From: Schauerella fraxinea
GTDB lineage: Bacteria; Pseudomonadota; Gammaproteobacteria; Burkholderiales; Burkholderiaceae_B
Reading direction: 5' to 3'
DNA: 64,000 nucleotides
Assembly (NCBI GenBank): GCA_030849965.1
Contig: JAVDKL010000001.1
Span: forward strand, 2,896,554 to 2,960,553
Positions 55,787 to 64,000 of this stretch are shown in pieces. Numbering within the stretch: position 1 is the first letter of the stretch; each line of letters opens with the position of its first letter. The translations under genes and the position numbers were made by a program. The notes beneath the pieces are model-generated. The model did not search any database, was not told the DNA's origin, and was given only the letters and a program-made list of their open reading frames with translations.

Positions 55787-56413
55787 TTAGTTGCGCGAAT
55801 ACAGTTCGACAACCATCGACTCGTTGATGTCGCGAGCGACATCAGCGCGGTCGGGGACTTGCTTGAACGTACCGGCCATCTTGCTGGTGTCGACATCCAC
55901 CCACTGGGGGATACCGATGCCCGAAGCCAGATCCAGCGCTTCACGAATACGCGCTTGCGCCTTCGACTTGTCGCGGATCGAGATTTGATCGCCAGCCTTG
56001 ATGAGCATCGACGGGATGTCAGCAGTGTGACCATTCAGTTCGATAGCACGGTGGCTAACGAGCTGACGCGCTTCAGCGCGGGTCGAGCCGAAGCCCATGC
56101 GATACACAACGTTATCGAGACGCGATTCGAGCAGTTGAATCAACGTTTCGCCCGTGTTGCCACGGCGACGCTCGGCTTCCGCGAAGTACTTGCGGAATTG
56201 CTTTTCCAACACGCCGTACATGCGCTTCAGCTTTTGCTTTTCGCGCAATTGCAGACCGTAGTCTGACGTACGTGCACCGGAAGTGCGGCCATGCTGACCG
56301 GGCTTGGAATCAAGTTTGCACTTGGAATCCAGCGAACGGCGGGCGCTCTTCAGGAAAAGATCGGTACCCTCGCGACGCGAGAGTTTGCATTTGGGTCCAG
56401 TATAACGAGCCAC
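55787..56413 (-). CDS. rpsD: 30S ribosomal protein S4
   Basis: 208 residues. It starts [20 protein letters not shown] and has the S4 RNA-binding domain with [28 protein letters not shown]4 starts 30S assembly on 16S rRNA and, in E. coli, represses translation of the alpha operon. There are no zinc-binding cysteines (only one Cys in the N-terminal region), so this is the zinc-free form. It follows rpsK after 11 bp. Confidence 0.99.
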   Translation of the reverse strand: MARYTGPKCKLSRREGTDLFLKSARRSLDSKCKLDSKPGQHGRTSGARTSDYGLQLREKQKLKRMYGVLEKQFRKYFAEAERRRGNTGETLIQLLESRLDNVVYRMGFGSTRAEARQLVSHRAIELNGHTADIPSMLIKAGDQISIRDKSKAQARIREALDLASGIGIPQWVDVDTSKMAGTFKQVPDRADVARDINESMVVELYSRN

Positions 56414-56424
56414 GAGGCTTCCCC

Positions 56425-56826
56425 TTAGATACGACGACGCTTAGGCGGACGGCAGCCGTTGTGCGGAACCGGCGTGATGTCTGCAATGCTAGAAATCTTG
56501 ATGCCCAGCGCGTTAAGCGCGCGCACCGAAGATTCGCGACCAGGACCGGGGCCCTTGATGCGCACTTCCAGCGTCTTGATGCCGTACTCGAGAGCCACAC
56601 GGCCGGCCGTTTCGGCAGCGACCTGTGCCGCGAACGGCGTCGATTTACGCGAACCCTTAAAGCCCGCGCCACCCGAAGTCGCCCACGACAAAGCATTGCC
56701 TTGGCGATCCGTGATGGTGATGATGGTGTTGTTGAAGGACGCGTGGACGTGAGCAATACCGTCCGAAACGCTCTTCTTGACCTTTTTGCGTACGCGCGAT
56801 GCGCCGCTTTGCGAAGCTTTCGCCAT
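56425..56826 (-). CDS. rpsK: 30S ribosomal protein S11
   Basis: 133 residues. Visible family features are [23 protein letters not shown], here cited in part, the [20 protein letters not shown] core and the end [17 protein letters not shown]. It sits on the 30S platform near the mRNA exit. Gene spacing to rpsM is 15 bp and to rpsD 11 bp in one operon. Confidence 0.99.
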   Translation of the reverse strand: MAKASQSGASRVRKKVKKSVSDGIAHVHASFNNTIITITDRQGNALSWATSGGAGFKGSRKSTPFAAQVAAETAGRVALEYGIKTLEVRIKGPGPGRESSVRALNALGIKISSIADITPVPHNGCRPPKRRRI

Positions 56827-56841
56827 AATCTATTTCCTCGA

Positions 56842-57207
56842 TTATTTCTTCAGGGACGCAGCAGCGCGACGCGGACCCTTACGGGTGCGCGCGTTGGTGC
56901 GCGTGCGCTGGCCGCGAAGCGGCAGACCACGCTTGTGACGCATGCCGCGGTAGGTGCCCAGATCGATCAAACGCTTGATCGACAGTTGCACTTCGCGGCG
57001 GAGGTCGCCTTCGACGGTAAACACGCCAACGTGTTCACGGATGCGCTCGAGCTCGGCGTCGTTGAGGTCCTTGACTTTCTTGGTCAGAGGTACACCAGCG
57101 GCTTCGCAAATCTTGCGGGCGCGCGTTCGACCGATACCAAAAATAGCGGTCAAACCGATCTCGGCGTGTTGTTGCGGCGGAATGTTAATGCCGGCAATAC
57201 GGGCCAT
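56842..57207 (-). CDS. rpsM: 30S ribosomal protein S13
   Basis: 121 residues. [20 protein letters not shown] and the C-terminal basic tail [20 protein letters not shown] match S13, which contacts tRNA and bridges to the large subunit in the 30S head. It follows rpmJ, with 57 bp between the rpmJ stop and its start. Confidence 0.99.
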   Translation of the reverse strand: MARIAGINIPPQQHAEIGLTAIFGIGRTRARKICEAAGVPLTKKVKDLNDAELERIREHVGVFTVEGDLRREVQLSIKRLIDLGTYRGMRHKRGLPLRGQRTRTNARTRKGPRRAAASLKK

Positions 57208-57264
57208 GACTGTGTTCCTTAAATGATTCTTCTATGCGTGGTCGGCAAACGGAGGAAATCCGAA

Positions 57265-57378
57265 TTAGCCCTGACGCTGCTTGTGACGCGGGTCGGTGCA
57301 GATAACACGCACAACGCCGTGACGCTTGATAACTTTGCAGTTGCGGCAGATCCGCTTGACTGAAGCCATTACTTTCAT
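57265..57378 (-). CDS. rpmJ: 50S ribosomal protein L36 (zinc-binding form)
   Basis: 37 residues, read directly from the [23 protein letters not shown] and so on, ending DPRHKQRQG. The zinc ligands are Cys-x2-Cys (CRNC), a later Cys (VICTD) and His (PRHK), so this is the zinc-containing C+ type. It lies between infA and rpsM, its normal place. The start ATG is at 57378 and the stop TAA at 57265-57267. Confidence 0.95.
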
Positions 57379-57410
57379 GGTTGAACTCCTAGTATTCCGT
57401 TATCGGTCCG

Positions 57411-57629
57411 CTATTTCGAGCGAAACACGATTCTGGCGCGAGACAGGTCATAGGGGGTGAGTTCCACTGTGACCTTGTCACCCGGCAGAATCCGGATGTA
57501 GTGCATGCGCATCTTGCCGGAAATATGGCCCAACACTATATGACCATTTTCCAGTTTGACGCGGAATGTCGCGTTGGGGAGGTTTTCTACAACCTCGCCC
57601 TGCATCTGAATGACGTCGTCCTTTGCCAT
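57411..57629 (-). CDS. infA: Translation initiation factor IF-1
   Basis: 72 residues. [20 protein letters not shown] and the S1/OB-fold core [20 protein letters not shown] match IF-1, which blocks the A site during initiation. Its position between secY and rpmJ is typical for betaproteobacteria and many other bacteria but not for E. coli. Spacing is 9 bp to secY upstream and 32 bp to rpmJ downstream. Confidence 0.98.
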   Translation of the reverse strand: MAKDDVIQMQGEVVENLPNATFRVKLENGHIVLGHISGKMRMHYIRILPGDKVTVELTPYDLSRARIVFRSK

Positions 57630-57638
57630 CTTTTCGCT

Positions 57639-58964
57639 TTAACGCATCGGCATGTTCGAGCCCTTGAAGTTCGCCTTCTTGAGCAACGAATCGTACTGGT
57701 GGGACATCATGTAGGCTTGAACCTGAGCCATGAAATCCATCGTTACCACCACGATGATCAGCAGGGACGTTCCGCCAAAATAGAACGGCACGTTCCAGCG
57801 CATCACCAGAAACTCGGGCATCAAACACACCAGCGTGATGTACAACGCACCGGCCAGCGTCAGACGCATCAATATCTTGTCGATATAGCGCGACGTTTGC
57901 TCACCAGGACGAATGCCGGGGATGAAGGCACCGCTTTTCTTCAGGTTATCTGCAGTTTCCCGGCTGTTGAACACCAGCGCGGTATAGAAAAAGCAGAAGA
58001 AAATGATGGCTGCGGAATACAGCGTGATGTAGAGCGGCTGACGGGGCGCCAAGGCGGCCGCCAGATCACCCAACCAACGCATGTTTTCGCTGCTCGAGAA
58101 CCAGCTCGTGATCGTGGCGGGGAACAAAATGATCGACGATGCAAAGATCGGCGGAATCACCCCAGCCATGTTCAGTTTGAGCGGCAAATGCGAGCTTTGA
58201 CCACCGTAGATCTTGTTGCCGACCTGACGCTTGGCATAGTTCACCGTAATCTTGCGCTGGCCACGTTCGACGAAGACGACGAAAGCGGTTACGAGCACGA
58301 CGAGGGCGACGATGAACAAGGCCGATACCGGCGACATCGCATTGGTGCGCACCAGATCCAGAAGTCCCGCCAGCGCAGAGGGCAAGCCCGCTACGATACC
58401 GGCGAAAATCAGAATCGAAATACCGTTGCCGAGACCCCGCTCAGTGATCTGTTCACCCAGCCACATGACGAACATGGTGCCGGTGACCAAAGTCACGATC
58501 GTGGTGAATCGGAACAGCAGGCCCGGGTCAATGACCAGGCCAGGCTGCGATTCCAACGCTACCGAAATCCCGACGGCTTGCACCAAGGCCAGCAATACCG
58601 TGCCGTAGCGCGTGTATTGCGTGATCTTGCGTCTGCCGGCCTCACCCTCTTTCTTGAGTGCTTCCAGAGACGGCACCACCACCGACATCAACTGCATGAT
58701 GATGGAGGCCGAGATGTACGGCATGATCCCGAGGGCGAAAATCGAAAAGCGCGACAGTGCGCCACCCGAGAACATGTTGAACAGGCCCAGAATACCGCCC
58801 TCGTTCTGACGGAAAAGCTCCGCCAGCGCGTCCGGATTGATGCCCGGAACGGGGATATGCGTACCTAGACGGTACACGACCAAGGCGAGGATCAAGAACA
58901 CGAAACGGCGTTTCAAATCGCCGTAACGCGGACCTGTCTTACCCAGTGCCTGTGCGTTAGCCAC
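57639..58964 (-). CDS. secY: Protein translocase subunit SecY
   Basis: 441 residues with ten membrane segments. The start region [20 protein letters not shown] and PVPGI, the plug-side loop [20 protein letters not shown], and the cytoplasmic C5 loop RNP-type segment [20 protein letters not shown] are typical. It forms the protein-conducting channel with SecE and SecG. It follows rplO after 15 bp in the spc operon. Confidence 0.99.
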   Translation of the reverse strand: MANAQALGKTGPRYGDLKRRFVFLILALVVYRLGTHIPVPGINPDALAELFRQNEGGILGLFNMFSGGALSRFSIFALGIMPYISASIIMQLMSVVVPSLEALKKEGEAGRRKITQYTRYGTVLLALVQAVGISVALESQPGLVIDPGLLFRFTTIVTLVTGTMFVMWLGEQITERGLGNGISILIFAGIVAGLPSALAGLLDLVRTNAMSPVSALFIVALVVLVTAFVVFVERGQRKITVNYAKRQVGNKIYGGQSSHLPLKLNMAGVIPPIFASSIILFPATITSWFSSSENMRWLGDLAAALAPRQPLYITLYSAAIIFFCFFYTALVFNSRETADNLKKSGAFIPGIRPGEQTSRYIDKILMRLTLAGALYITLVCLMPEFLVMRWNVPFYFGGTSLLIIVVVTMDFMAQVQAYMMSHQYDSLLKKANFKGSNMPMR

Positions 58965-58979
58965 CTATCACCTCACTGA

Positions 58980-59420
58980 TCAGTCGAGCGAGCCGCCAGC
59001 GGCTTCGATCGCTGCCTTGGCGCCCGCGGTTGCGGTAATGCCTTTGAGCACGACCTTGCGCGACAGTTCACCCGACTTGATCACTTTTGCGTAGCGAACT
59101 TGCTGACCAACGATGTTGGCTTGCTTGAGCGCTTGCACGTCGATCTCGTCGATGGGCAGGGATTGCAGATCCGACAAGCGGACTTCGGCGTACAGGTGTT
59201 GACCCAGCGGGGTGAAACCACGCTTGGGCAAACGACGCTGCAGCGGCATTTGACCGCCTTCGAAGCCAACTTTGTGGAAGCCGCCCGAACGCGATTTCTG
59301 ACCCTTGTGACCACGGCCGGCGGTTTTACCCAGACCCGAACCGATGCCACGGCCGACACGGCGCTTAGCATGCTTCGCACCAACAGCCGGCGCGATCTTG
59401 TTAAGTTGAATTTCCGACAT
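58980..59420 (-). CDS. rplO: 50S ribosomal protein L15
   Basis: 146 residues. The Gly/Arg/Lys-rich N-terminal extension [20 protein letters not shown] and the [17 protein letters not shown] core match L15, a late-assembling large-subunit protein. The C-terminal [22 protein letters not shown] is also standard. Spacing to rpmD is 9 bp. Confidence 0.99.
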   Translation of the reverse strand: MSEIQLNKIAPAVGAKHAKRRVGRGIGSGLGKTAGRGHKGQKSRSGGFHKVGFEGGQMPLQRRLPKRGFTPLGQHLYAEVRLSDLQSLPIDEIDVQALKQANIVGQQVRYAKVIKSGELSRKVVLKGITATAGAKAAIEAAGGSLD

Positions 59421-59429
59421 CGTCTTTCC

Positions 59430-59615
59430 TTAGGCGTCCGAAACTGCGACGAGATAATCAACCTTGTTGATCATTCCGCGCACTTCGGGCGTATCGATCA
59501 GCACTTTCGAGCTATTGACACGACGCAGACCCAGACCACGAACGGTGTCGCGGTGAGCTTGCTTGGTGCCGATGGTCGAACGCACGAGCGTAACCTTAAT
59601 CTGCTTCTGAGCCAT
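59430..59615 (-). CDS. rpmD: 50S ribosomal protein L30
   Basis: 61 residues, the usual size. [20 protein letters not shown] followed by [20 protein letters not shown] is the L30 pattern. It lies between rpsE (3 bp upstream) and rplO, as in E. coli. Confidence 0.98.
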   Translation of the reverse strand: MAQKQIKVTLVRSTIGTKQAHRDTVRGLGLRRVNSSKVLIDTPEVRGMINKVDYLVAVSDA

Positions 59616-59618
59616 GAT

Positions 59619-60137
59619 TTACCCCAGGATTTCTTCGACCGATTTGCCGCGCTTGGCAGCAACATCAGCCGGAGTCAGGGACGCGCGCAGGCCGTTAAGC
59701 GTCGCACGCACCATGTTGTAGGGATTGCTCGAGCCCAGGCTCTTGGCAACCACGTTACGTACGCCCATCACTTCGAAGATCGCGCGCATCGGGCCGCCGG
59801 CGATAACGCCAGTACCTTCAGCTGCGGGCGAGATCAGAACGGTGGATGCACCGTGCTTACCCACCACTGTGTGATGCAGCGTGCCATTTTTGAGGGCTAC
59901 TTTGAACAAACCGTTGCGGGCCTGTTCCATCGCCTTCTGTACTGCCACGGGTACTTCGCGGGCCTTGCCCTTACCCATGCCGATACGGCCATCGCCATCG
60001 CCTACCACGGTCAGCGCGGCAAAGCTCATGGTGCGACCACCCTTGACGACTTTGCTCACGCGGTTGACCGCGATCATTTTTTCGCGAAGGCCGTCATCGG
60101 GTTGCTCCGGGGCATTCCTGCCTTGCATCTTAGCCAT
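59619..60137 (-). CDS. rpsE: 30S ribosomal protein S5
   Basis: 172 residues. The double-stranded RNA-binding domain starts [20 protein letters not shown] with [20 protein letters not shown], and the second part has [21 protein letters not shown]5 is involved in translational fidelity and mRNA unwinding at the entry channel. It follows rplR after 15 bp. Confidence 0.99.
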   Translation of the reverse strand: MAKMQGRNAPEQPDDGLREKMIAVNRVSKVVKGGRTMSFAALTVVGDGDGRIGMGKGKAREVPVAVQKAMEQARNGLFKVALKNGTLHHTVVGKHGASTVLISPAAEGTGVIAGGPMRAIFEVMGVRNVVAKSLGSSNPYNMVRATLNGLRASLTPADVAAKRGKSVEEILG

Positions 60138-60152
60138 TTGACAACTCCTCGC

Positions 60153-60518
60153 TTAGAACTTCAGGCCGGCTTCACGCGCGGCATCGGCCAGCGCTTTCAC
60201 GCGGCCATGGTAACGAAAGCCCGAGCGGTCGAAGGCAACCAGTTCGATACCGGCAGCCTTGGCCTTCTCGGCGACGCGCTTGCCCACCAAGCTGGCGGCA
60301 GCGGCATTGCCACCACCACCGGTCTTGTCGGCCAATTGCTGACGCACTTCCGCTTCCAACGTCGAAGCGCTGACGAGCACGCGGTCGCCTTCCGGCGCAA
60401 TGATGTTTGCGTAGATGTGCTGGTTCGAGCGGAAGATCGAGAGGCGATGTACGCGCAACTCGCTGATCTTCCGGCGAGTCGGTACCGCACGACGCAAACG
60501 GGAAATTTTCTTGTCCAT
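60153..60518 (-). CDS. rplR: 50S ribosomal protein L18
   Basis: 121 residues. The basic N-terminus and [20 protein letters not shown] core are typical, as is the end [14 protein letters not shown]18 binds 5S rRNA and brings it to the large subunit. Spacing to rplF is 21 bp. Confidence 0.99.
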   Translation of the reverse strand: MDKKISRLRRAVPTRRKISELRVHRLSIFRSNQHIYANIIAPEGDRVLVSASTLEAEVRQQLADKTGGGGNAAAASLVGKRVAEKAKAAGIELVAFDRSGFRYHGRVKALADAAREAGLKF

Positions 60519-60539
60519 GATTCGTCCTTGCCTGAGCGG

Positions 60540-61073
60540 TTATTTCTTCTTGGTCTCTTTGATGACCACGCGCTCATCCGAATACCGCACGCCTTTGCCC
60601 TTGTAGGGTTCAGGTTCGCGATATGCACGGATCTCGGCAGCCACTTGACCGACGACTTGCTTGTTCGAGCCCTTGATGATGATCTCGGTCTGGGTCGGGC
60701 ACTCGGCCTTGACACCAGCGGGCAACTTATGAAGCACGTCGTGGGAGAAACCCAGTTGCAATTTAACCGCGTCGCCTTGGATCTGAGCGCGGTAACCCAC
60801 GCCGACCAGGTTCAGCTTGCGCTCGAAACCCTTGCTTACGCCGGTGACCATGTTTGCGACAAGCGCGCGCACGGTACCCGACATGGCTTTGGCTTCGCGC
60901 GAATCGTCGGCAGCTTTGAACGACAGCGACGTGCCGTCCAGCTTGATGTCGACGAAACCGTTCAGCGACTGGTTCAAGGTGCCCAACGGGCCCTTGACTG
61001 TGATTTGGTCCTGCGCGAGTTGGGCTTCGACACCCTTCGGCAGTTCGACCGGATATTTAGCGATACGTGACAT
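60540..61073 (-). CDS. rplF: 50S ribosomal protein L6
   Basis: 177 residues. [20 protein letters not shown] and the C-terminal signature [20 protein letters not shown] match L6, located near the GTPase-associated centre. It follows rpsH after 12 bp. Confidence 0.99.
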   Translation of the reverse strand: MSRIAKYPVELPKGVEAQLAQDQITVKGPLGTLNQSLNGFVDIKLDGTSLSFKAADDSREAKAMSGTVRALVANMVTGVSKGFERKLNLVGVGYRAQIQGDAVKLQLGFSHDVLHKLPAGVKAECPTQTEIIIKGSNKQVVGQVAAEIRAYREPEPYKGKGVRYSDERVVIKETKKK

Positions 61074-61085
61074 TAGAATCTCTCC

Positions 61086-61481
61086 TTAGGCCACGTAGCA
61101 CAAAACTTCGCCGCCCACGCCATCGGCGCGTGCTTTGCGGTCGGTCATGACGCCGCGCGAGGTCGAGACGATAGCCACGCCCAAGCCGTTCATGACTTGA
61201 GGAATGTTGCTACGGCCCTTGTACACACGCAAGCCGGGGCGCGAGACGCGGTCGATGCGCTCGATAACCGGACGGCCGGCATAATACTTAAGGGTGATTT
61301 CGAGTTCAGGCTTCGCTTGCGAACCCTTCACTTCGAAACTGTCGATATAACCCTCGTCTTTCAGCACGGCAGCAATGGCTGCCTTCAGCTTCGAGGAGGG
61401 CATGCTAACCGTGACTTTGTCAACCTGCTGCGCATTGCGGATGCGCGTCAGCATATCGGCGATCGGATCGCTCATGCTCAT
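61086..61481 (-). CDS. rpsH: 30S ribosomal protein S8
   Basis: 131 residues from [20 protein letters not shown], which matches the E. coli start; in-frame sequence back to 61544 falls in the rpsN gene and is rejected. The C-terminal [20 protein letters not shown] is the S8 signature. S8 binds the central domain of 16S rRNA and, in E. coli, represses spc operon translation at rplE. Confidence 0.98.
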   Translation of the reverse strand: MSMSDPIADMLTRIRNAQQVDKVTVSMPSSKLKAAIAAVLKDEGYIDSFEVKGSQAKPELEITLKYYAGRPVIERIDRVSRPGLRVYKGRSNIPQVMNGLGVAIVSTSRGVMTDRKARADGVGGEVLCYVA

Positions 61482-61491
61482 ATTCGTTCTC

Positions 61492-61797
61492 CTACCAGCT
61501 GGCCTTGGTGATACCCGGGATTTCTCCGCGCATCGCCATTTCACGCAGTTTGTGACGCGTCAGACCGAACTTGCTGTACACGCCGCGGGGACGACCGGTC
61601 ACCGCGCAACGGTTACGTTGGCGAGTCGGGTTCGCGTTGCGGGGCAATTGCTGAATCTTCAGCCGAGCCTGGTAACGCTCTTCGTCGGTCTTGGATTGGT
61701 CGTCGACGATCGCCTTCAGCGCTGCGCGCTTCGGTGCGTATTTCTCGACCAGCTTGGTACGCTTGATGTCGCGATTGATCAGTGAAAGTTTTGCCAC
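61492..61797 (-). CDS. rpsN: 30S ribosomal protein S14 (zinc-free long form)
   Basis: 101 residues. The CXXC pairs of the short zinc-binding form are absent ([20 protein letters not shown] has a single Cys), so this is the long C- type normal for proteobacteria. It ends [11 protein letters not shown]. It lies between rplE and rpsH with spacings of about 10 bp. Confidence 0.98.
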   Translation of the reverse strand: MAKLSLINRDIKRTKLVEKYAPKRAALKAIVDDQSKTDEERYQARLKIQQLPRNANPTRQRNRCAVTGRPRGVYSKFGLTRHKLREMAMRGEIPGITKASW

Positions 61798-61808
61798 GTC
61801 ATCGCCCC

Positions 61809-62348
61809 TTAGTTGCGGAACGGGAAGCTGAAGGCCGTCAACAGCGCCTTGGCTTCTTCGTCAGTCTTCGCGGTAGTGGTGATGCTGATGTTCATCCCAC
61901 GAATCACGTCGATTTTGTCGTATTCGATCTCGGGGAAAATGATCTGCTCTTTCACCCCGATGTTGTAGTTACCACGGCCGTCGAACGCACGACCCGAGAT
62001 ACCGCGGAAGTCGCGAACGCGCGGCAGCGCGACAGCGACCAGACGGTCCAGGAATTCGTACATGCGGCGACCACGCAACGTGACCATGCAACCGATCGGA
62101 TAGTCTTCACGGATCTTGAAGCCGGCAATAGCTTTGCGCGTCTTCGTAACCACGGGACGTTGGCCGGCGATCTTCGTCAGATCCGACACAGCGTGTTCGA
62201 TGACTTTCTTGTCGGAGACCGCTTCCGAGACACCCATGTTCAGGGTGATCTTCAGGATGCGCGGCACTTCCATGGCGCTCTTATAACCAAACTGGGTCGT
62301 AAGTTCGCCGGAGATTTTGTCGCGGTAGATTTCTTGCAAACGAGCCAT
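61809..62348 (-). CDS. rplE: 50S ribosomal protein L5
   Basis: 179 residues. [20 protein letters not shown], the 5S-binding [16 protein letters not shown] region and [20 protein letters not shown] are typical. L5 binds 5S rRNA and contacts the P-site tRNA and S13. Spacing to rplX is 12 bp. Confidence 0.99.
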   Translation of the reverse strand: MARLQEIYRDKISGELTTQFGYKSAMEVPRILKITLNMGVSEAVSDKKVIEHAVSDLTKIAGQRPVVTKTRKAIAGFKIREDYPIGCMVTLRGRRMYEFLDRLVAVALPRVRDFRGISGRAFDGRGNYNIGVKEQIIFPEIEYDKIDVIRGMNISITTTAKTDEEAKALLTAFSFPFRN

Positions 62349-62360
62349 GTTGTTCGCCCC

Positions 62361-62681
62361 TTACGCCTTGGCGCCGACTTCGGCACCGTTGGAACGAAAC
62401 ACACGCACCTTGCGGCCATCCACTTCTTTCACGCCAACGCGGTCGGCTTTGCCGGTCGCGGGGTTGAAGAGCGCCACATTCGAGATGTGGATCGGCATGG
62501 TCTTCTCGATGATGCCACCAGGATTGTTGGCCATCGGGTTAGGCTTCGTGTGCTTCTTGACGGTATTGATGCCTTCGACCAGAACATGGTCGGCGTCCAG
62601 GCAAGCCAGGACGACGCCACGGCGCGTTTTATCGCGGCCGGTCAGGACGATGACTTCGTCGCCTTTACGGATATTGTTCAT
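62361..62681 (-). CDS. rplX: 50S ribosomal protein L24
   Basis: 106 residues. The KOW motif is [20 protein letters not shown] and the central [20 protein letters not shown] is the L24 signature. It starts large-subunit assembly on domain I of 23S rRNA. Spacing to rplN is 10 bp. Confidence 0.99.
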   Translation of the reverse strand: MNNIRKGDEVIVLTGRDKTRRGVVLACLDADHVLVEGINTVKKHTKPNPMANNPGGIIEKTMPIHISNVALFNPATGKADRVGVKEVDGRKVRVFRSNGAEVGAKA

Positions 62682-62691
62682 CGAAGGCTCC

Positions 62692-63060
62692 TTACAGCAC
62701 TTCCGGGGCCAACGACACGATCTTCATGAACTTTTCGGTACGCAATTCGCGCGTAACGGGTCCGAAGATGCGGGTGCCGATGGGCTCCAGCTTGGCATTG
62801 AGCAAAACAGCGGCGTTGCCACCGAACTTAATAAGCGAACCGTCTTTCCGGCGCACGCCCTTGGCGGTACGAACCACCACAGCGTTATAAATTTCGCCTT
62901 TCTTGACGCGTCCGCGGGGCGCGGCGTCTTTGACCGTCACCTTGATGATGTCGCCGATACCGGCATAACGGCGCTTGGAACCGCCGAGCACCTTGATGCA
63001 CATCACATGACGCGCACCAGTGTTGTCGGCCACGTCCAGCGTGGTCTGCATTTGGATCAT
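62692..63060 (-). CDS. rplN: 50S ribosomal protein L14
   Basis: 122 residues. [20 protein letters not shown] and the signature [20 protein letters not shown] match L14, which forms inter-subunit bridges. It is the first gene of this ribosomal transcript. In E. coli the genes rpsQ, rpmC and rplP lie upstream in the adjoining S10 operon. Here the next gene is a divergent aldehyde dehydrogenase 414 bp away, so the operon needs its own promoter. Confidence 0.99.
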   Translation of the reverse strand: MIQMQTTLDVADNTGARHVMCIKVLGGSKRRYAGIGDIIKVTVKDAAPRGRVKKGEIYNAVVVRTAKGVRRKDGSLIKFGGNAAVLLNAKLEPIGTRIFGPVTRELRTEKFMKIVSLAPEVL

Positions 63061-63474
63061 GATTTTTCCTATTCCAACTTAACCGGAGAAACGCATCCCG
63101 AACCCGGAATCACGCCTCTCCCGCCAGTTTTGGTCCCGTAAGGCTAGCTAGTGAAGCCGACCCTGGGTTGAAATCCTGCGGGTGTTTCCTCCCACACTCT
63201 TTTTGCTGGCTTGGATCTCGACGTGAAGCTTGGTGCCTCTCGCTGGTGATCTACGACCGCGCAATTGGGAATGCGGGAAAGCCGTTGATAATAACTCGGG
63301 TGCGACCCTGACGCAAGCACTTATCTCGACGGGTTCACTAGGGCGTTGTTTTTTAGTTAGACTGTACGGCTACATCCGGCGCGGTCGGCCACCACACAAT
63401 GATGCACTGCCGCCGGCGCCACCCACCCGCATCACCCCGCTATTTCCCTTTCACCGCTTTCTAAAGGTTGTCGC
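63061..63474. other. Divergent gap between rplN and the aldehyde dehydrogenase gene
   Basis: 414 bp without a gene. It contains the candidate leftward promoter at 63288-63316, giving a leader of over 200 bases for rplN. Next to it are AT-rich bases GTTGTTTTTTAGTTAG near 63342-63360 that may belong to a rightward promoter. A stretch at about 63168-63187 resembles a tRNA T-arm but has no tRNA around it. Confidence 0.55.
63288..63316 (-). promoter_or_regulatory. Candidate promoter of the rplN-rplQ operon
   Basis: On the minus strand TTGCGT (63316-63311) and TATTAT (63293-63288) are spaced by 17 bp. The -10 matches consensus at five of six positions, the -35 at three. The start site would be about 220 bases before rplN, leaving room for leader regulation. 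Confidence 0.4.
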
Positions 63475-64000
63475 ATGTACGAAACATTGGCGCTTTATAT
63501 CGATGGAGAATTCGTTTCCGGCGAAGGCCGCAAGACGCAAGACGTTGTGAACCCGGCAACGGGTGATGTGCTTGGCCAACTCCCGCACGCGACGCAGAAG
63601 GATCTCGATCGCGCATTGGCGGCCGCCGAGCGCGCATTTCAGACGTGGAAAGTGTCGTCGCCGATCGACCGCGCTGCCATTTTGCGCAAGGTAGGCCAGT
63701 TGTCGCGCGATCAGGCCAAGGAAATCGGCCGCAACATGACGCTCGACCAAGGCAAGCCGCTGGCCGAAGCGGTTGGCGAGGTGGTGTCGTGCTCCGAACA
63801 CGCCGATTGGCATGCCGAAGAATGCCGCCGCATTTATGGCCGCGTGATCACGCCCCGCAATCCCGACGTGCGTCAGATCGTCGTGCGCGAGCCGATCGGC
63901 GTCTGCGCCGCCTTCACGCCTTGGAACTTCCCCTACAACCAGGCCATCCGCAAGGTCGCTGCTGCGATCGGCGCCGGTTGCACGGTGATCCTGAAAGGCC
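63475..64000 (+). CDS. NAD(P)-dependent aldehyde dehydrogenase, succinate-semialdehyde type, N-terminal part (cut by window edge)
   Basis: The first 175 residues of a family of about 480. MYETLALYIDGEFVSGEGRK, NPATGDVLGQLP, DQGKPLAEAVGEV and the cofactor-loop TPWNFPYNQAIRKVAAAIGA are typical of succinate-semialdehyde and related dehydrogenases, GabD class. The catalytic Cys and Glu lie beyond the window. The ATG at 63475 is preceded by AAAGG. It is divergent from rplN, an uncommon neighbour for a ribosomal operon. Confidence 0.85.
   Translation, partial: MYETLALYIDGEFVSGEGRKTQDVVNPATGDVLGQLPHATQKDLDRALAAAERAFQTWKVSSPIDRAAILRKVGQLSRDQAKEIGRNMTLDQGKPLAEAVGEVVSCSEHADWHAEECRRIYGRVITPRNPDVRQIVVREPIGVCAAFTPWNFPYNQAIRKVAAAIGAGCTVILKG

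Noticed and set aside
59100-61070. 656-codon open frame antisense to rplO, rpmD, rpsE, rplR and rplF
   Set aside because: It lies entirely over five certain ribosomal genes on the other strand and has no domain features.
63165-63190. tRNA T-arm-like stretch upstream of rplN
   Set aside because: No acceptor stem, D-arm or anticodon arm around it.

Overview
The window looks like chromosome from a betaproteobacterium of the order Burkholderiales, most like the Alcaligenaceae (Bordetella/Achromobacter type). This is inferred from gene content and order, not from a database search. Pointers are three Bug/TctC-type extracytoplasmic receptors, CaiB/BaiF CoA-transferases, system II cytochrome c biogenesis (ResB/CcsA), the orders aroK-aroB-dgt next to mrcA and cyaY/lysA, and an spc/alpha ribosomal operon followed by cutA-dsbD and hemB-ysxC. 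No rRNA or tRNA gene, CRISPR array, prophage or insertion sequence was seen.

Layout. 1-1938: end of an HpcH/HpaI aldolase gene and an FAD-linked 2-hydroxyacid dehydrogenase. 2028-6200: a Mn/Fe ABC transporter operon divergent from mntR, with an MntR box between them. 6475-8503: a stand-alone MetE-like zinc methyltransferase and a Bug receptor. 8659-15879: ssb, an MFS transporter, uvrA with a coupled DUF1737 gene, a catalase-family protein and an orphan HigA antitoxin. 16114-20986: CoA-transferase, Bug receptor and AidB-like acyl-CoA dehydrogenase, divergent from a LysR regulator. 21165-25300: ligD-ku end joining. 25653-33346: dgt-aroB-aroK, mrcA, cyaY, a small lipoprotein and lysA. 33489-41924: eight co-directional genes (CitE-like lyase, MFS, GntR regulator, CoA-transferase, acyl-CoA dehydrogenase, MmgE/PrpD, Bug receptor, MaoC hydratase) that fit catabolism of a C5 dicarboxylic acid. 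42335-44059: an orphan hybrid histidine kinase. 44130-50291: ccsA, resB, cytochrome c4, ysxC, hemB. 50480-53848: a cysteine-dioxygenase-like gene, dsbD, cutA. 54045-63060: rplQ to rplN. 63475-64000: start of a succinate-semialdehyde-dehydrogenase-type gene.

The main unexplained signal is a set of short tandem repeats of unrelated sequence and period (7, 9, 11, 13, 14 and 15 bp), nearly all just after stop codons. The most complete is a heptanucleotide array behind dsbD and upstream of the dioxygenase promoter. Other points: a strong terminator ending one base before the annotated resB start codon; a GntR-type palindrome just downstream of the -10 of the catabolic cluster promoter; a HigA gene preceded only by a possible HigB tail; a coding-like fragment between the LysR gene and ligD; and an spc operon that begins at rplN.
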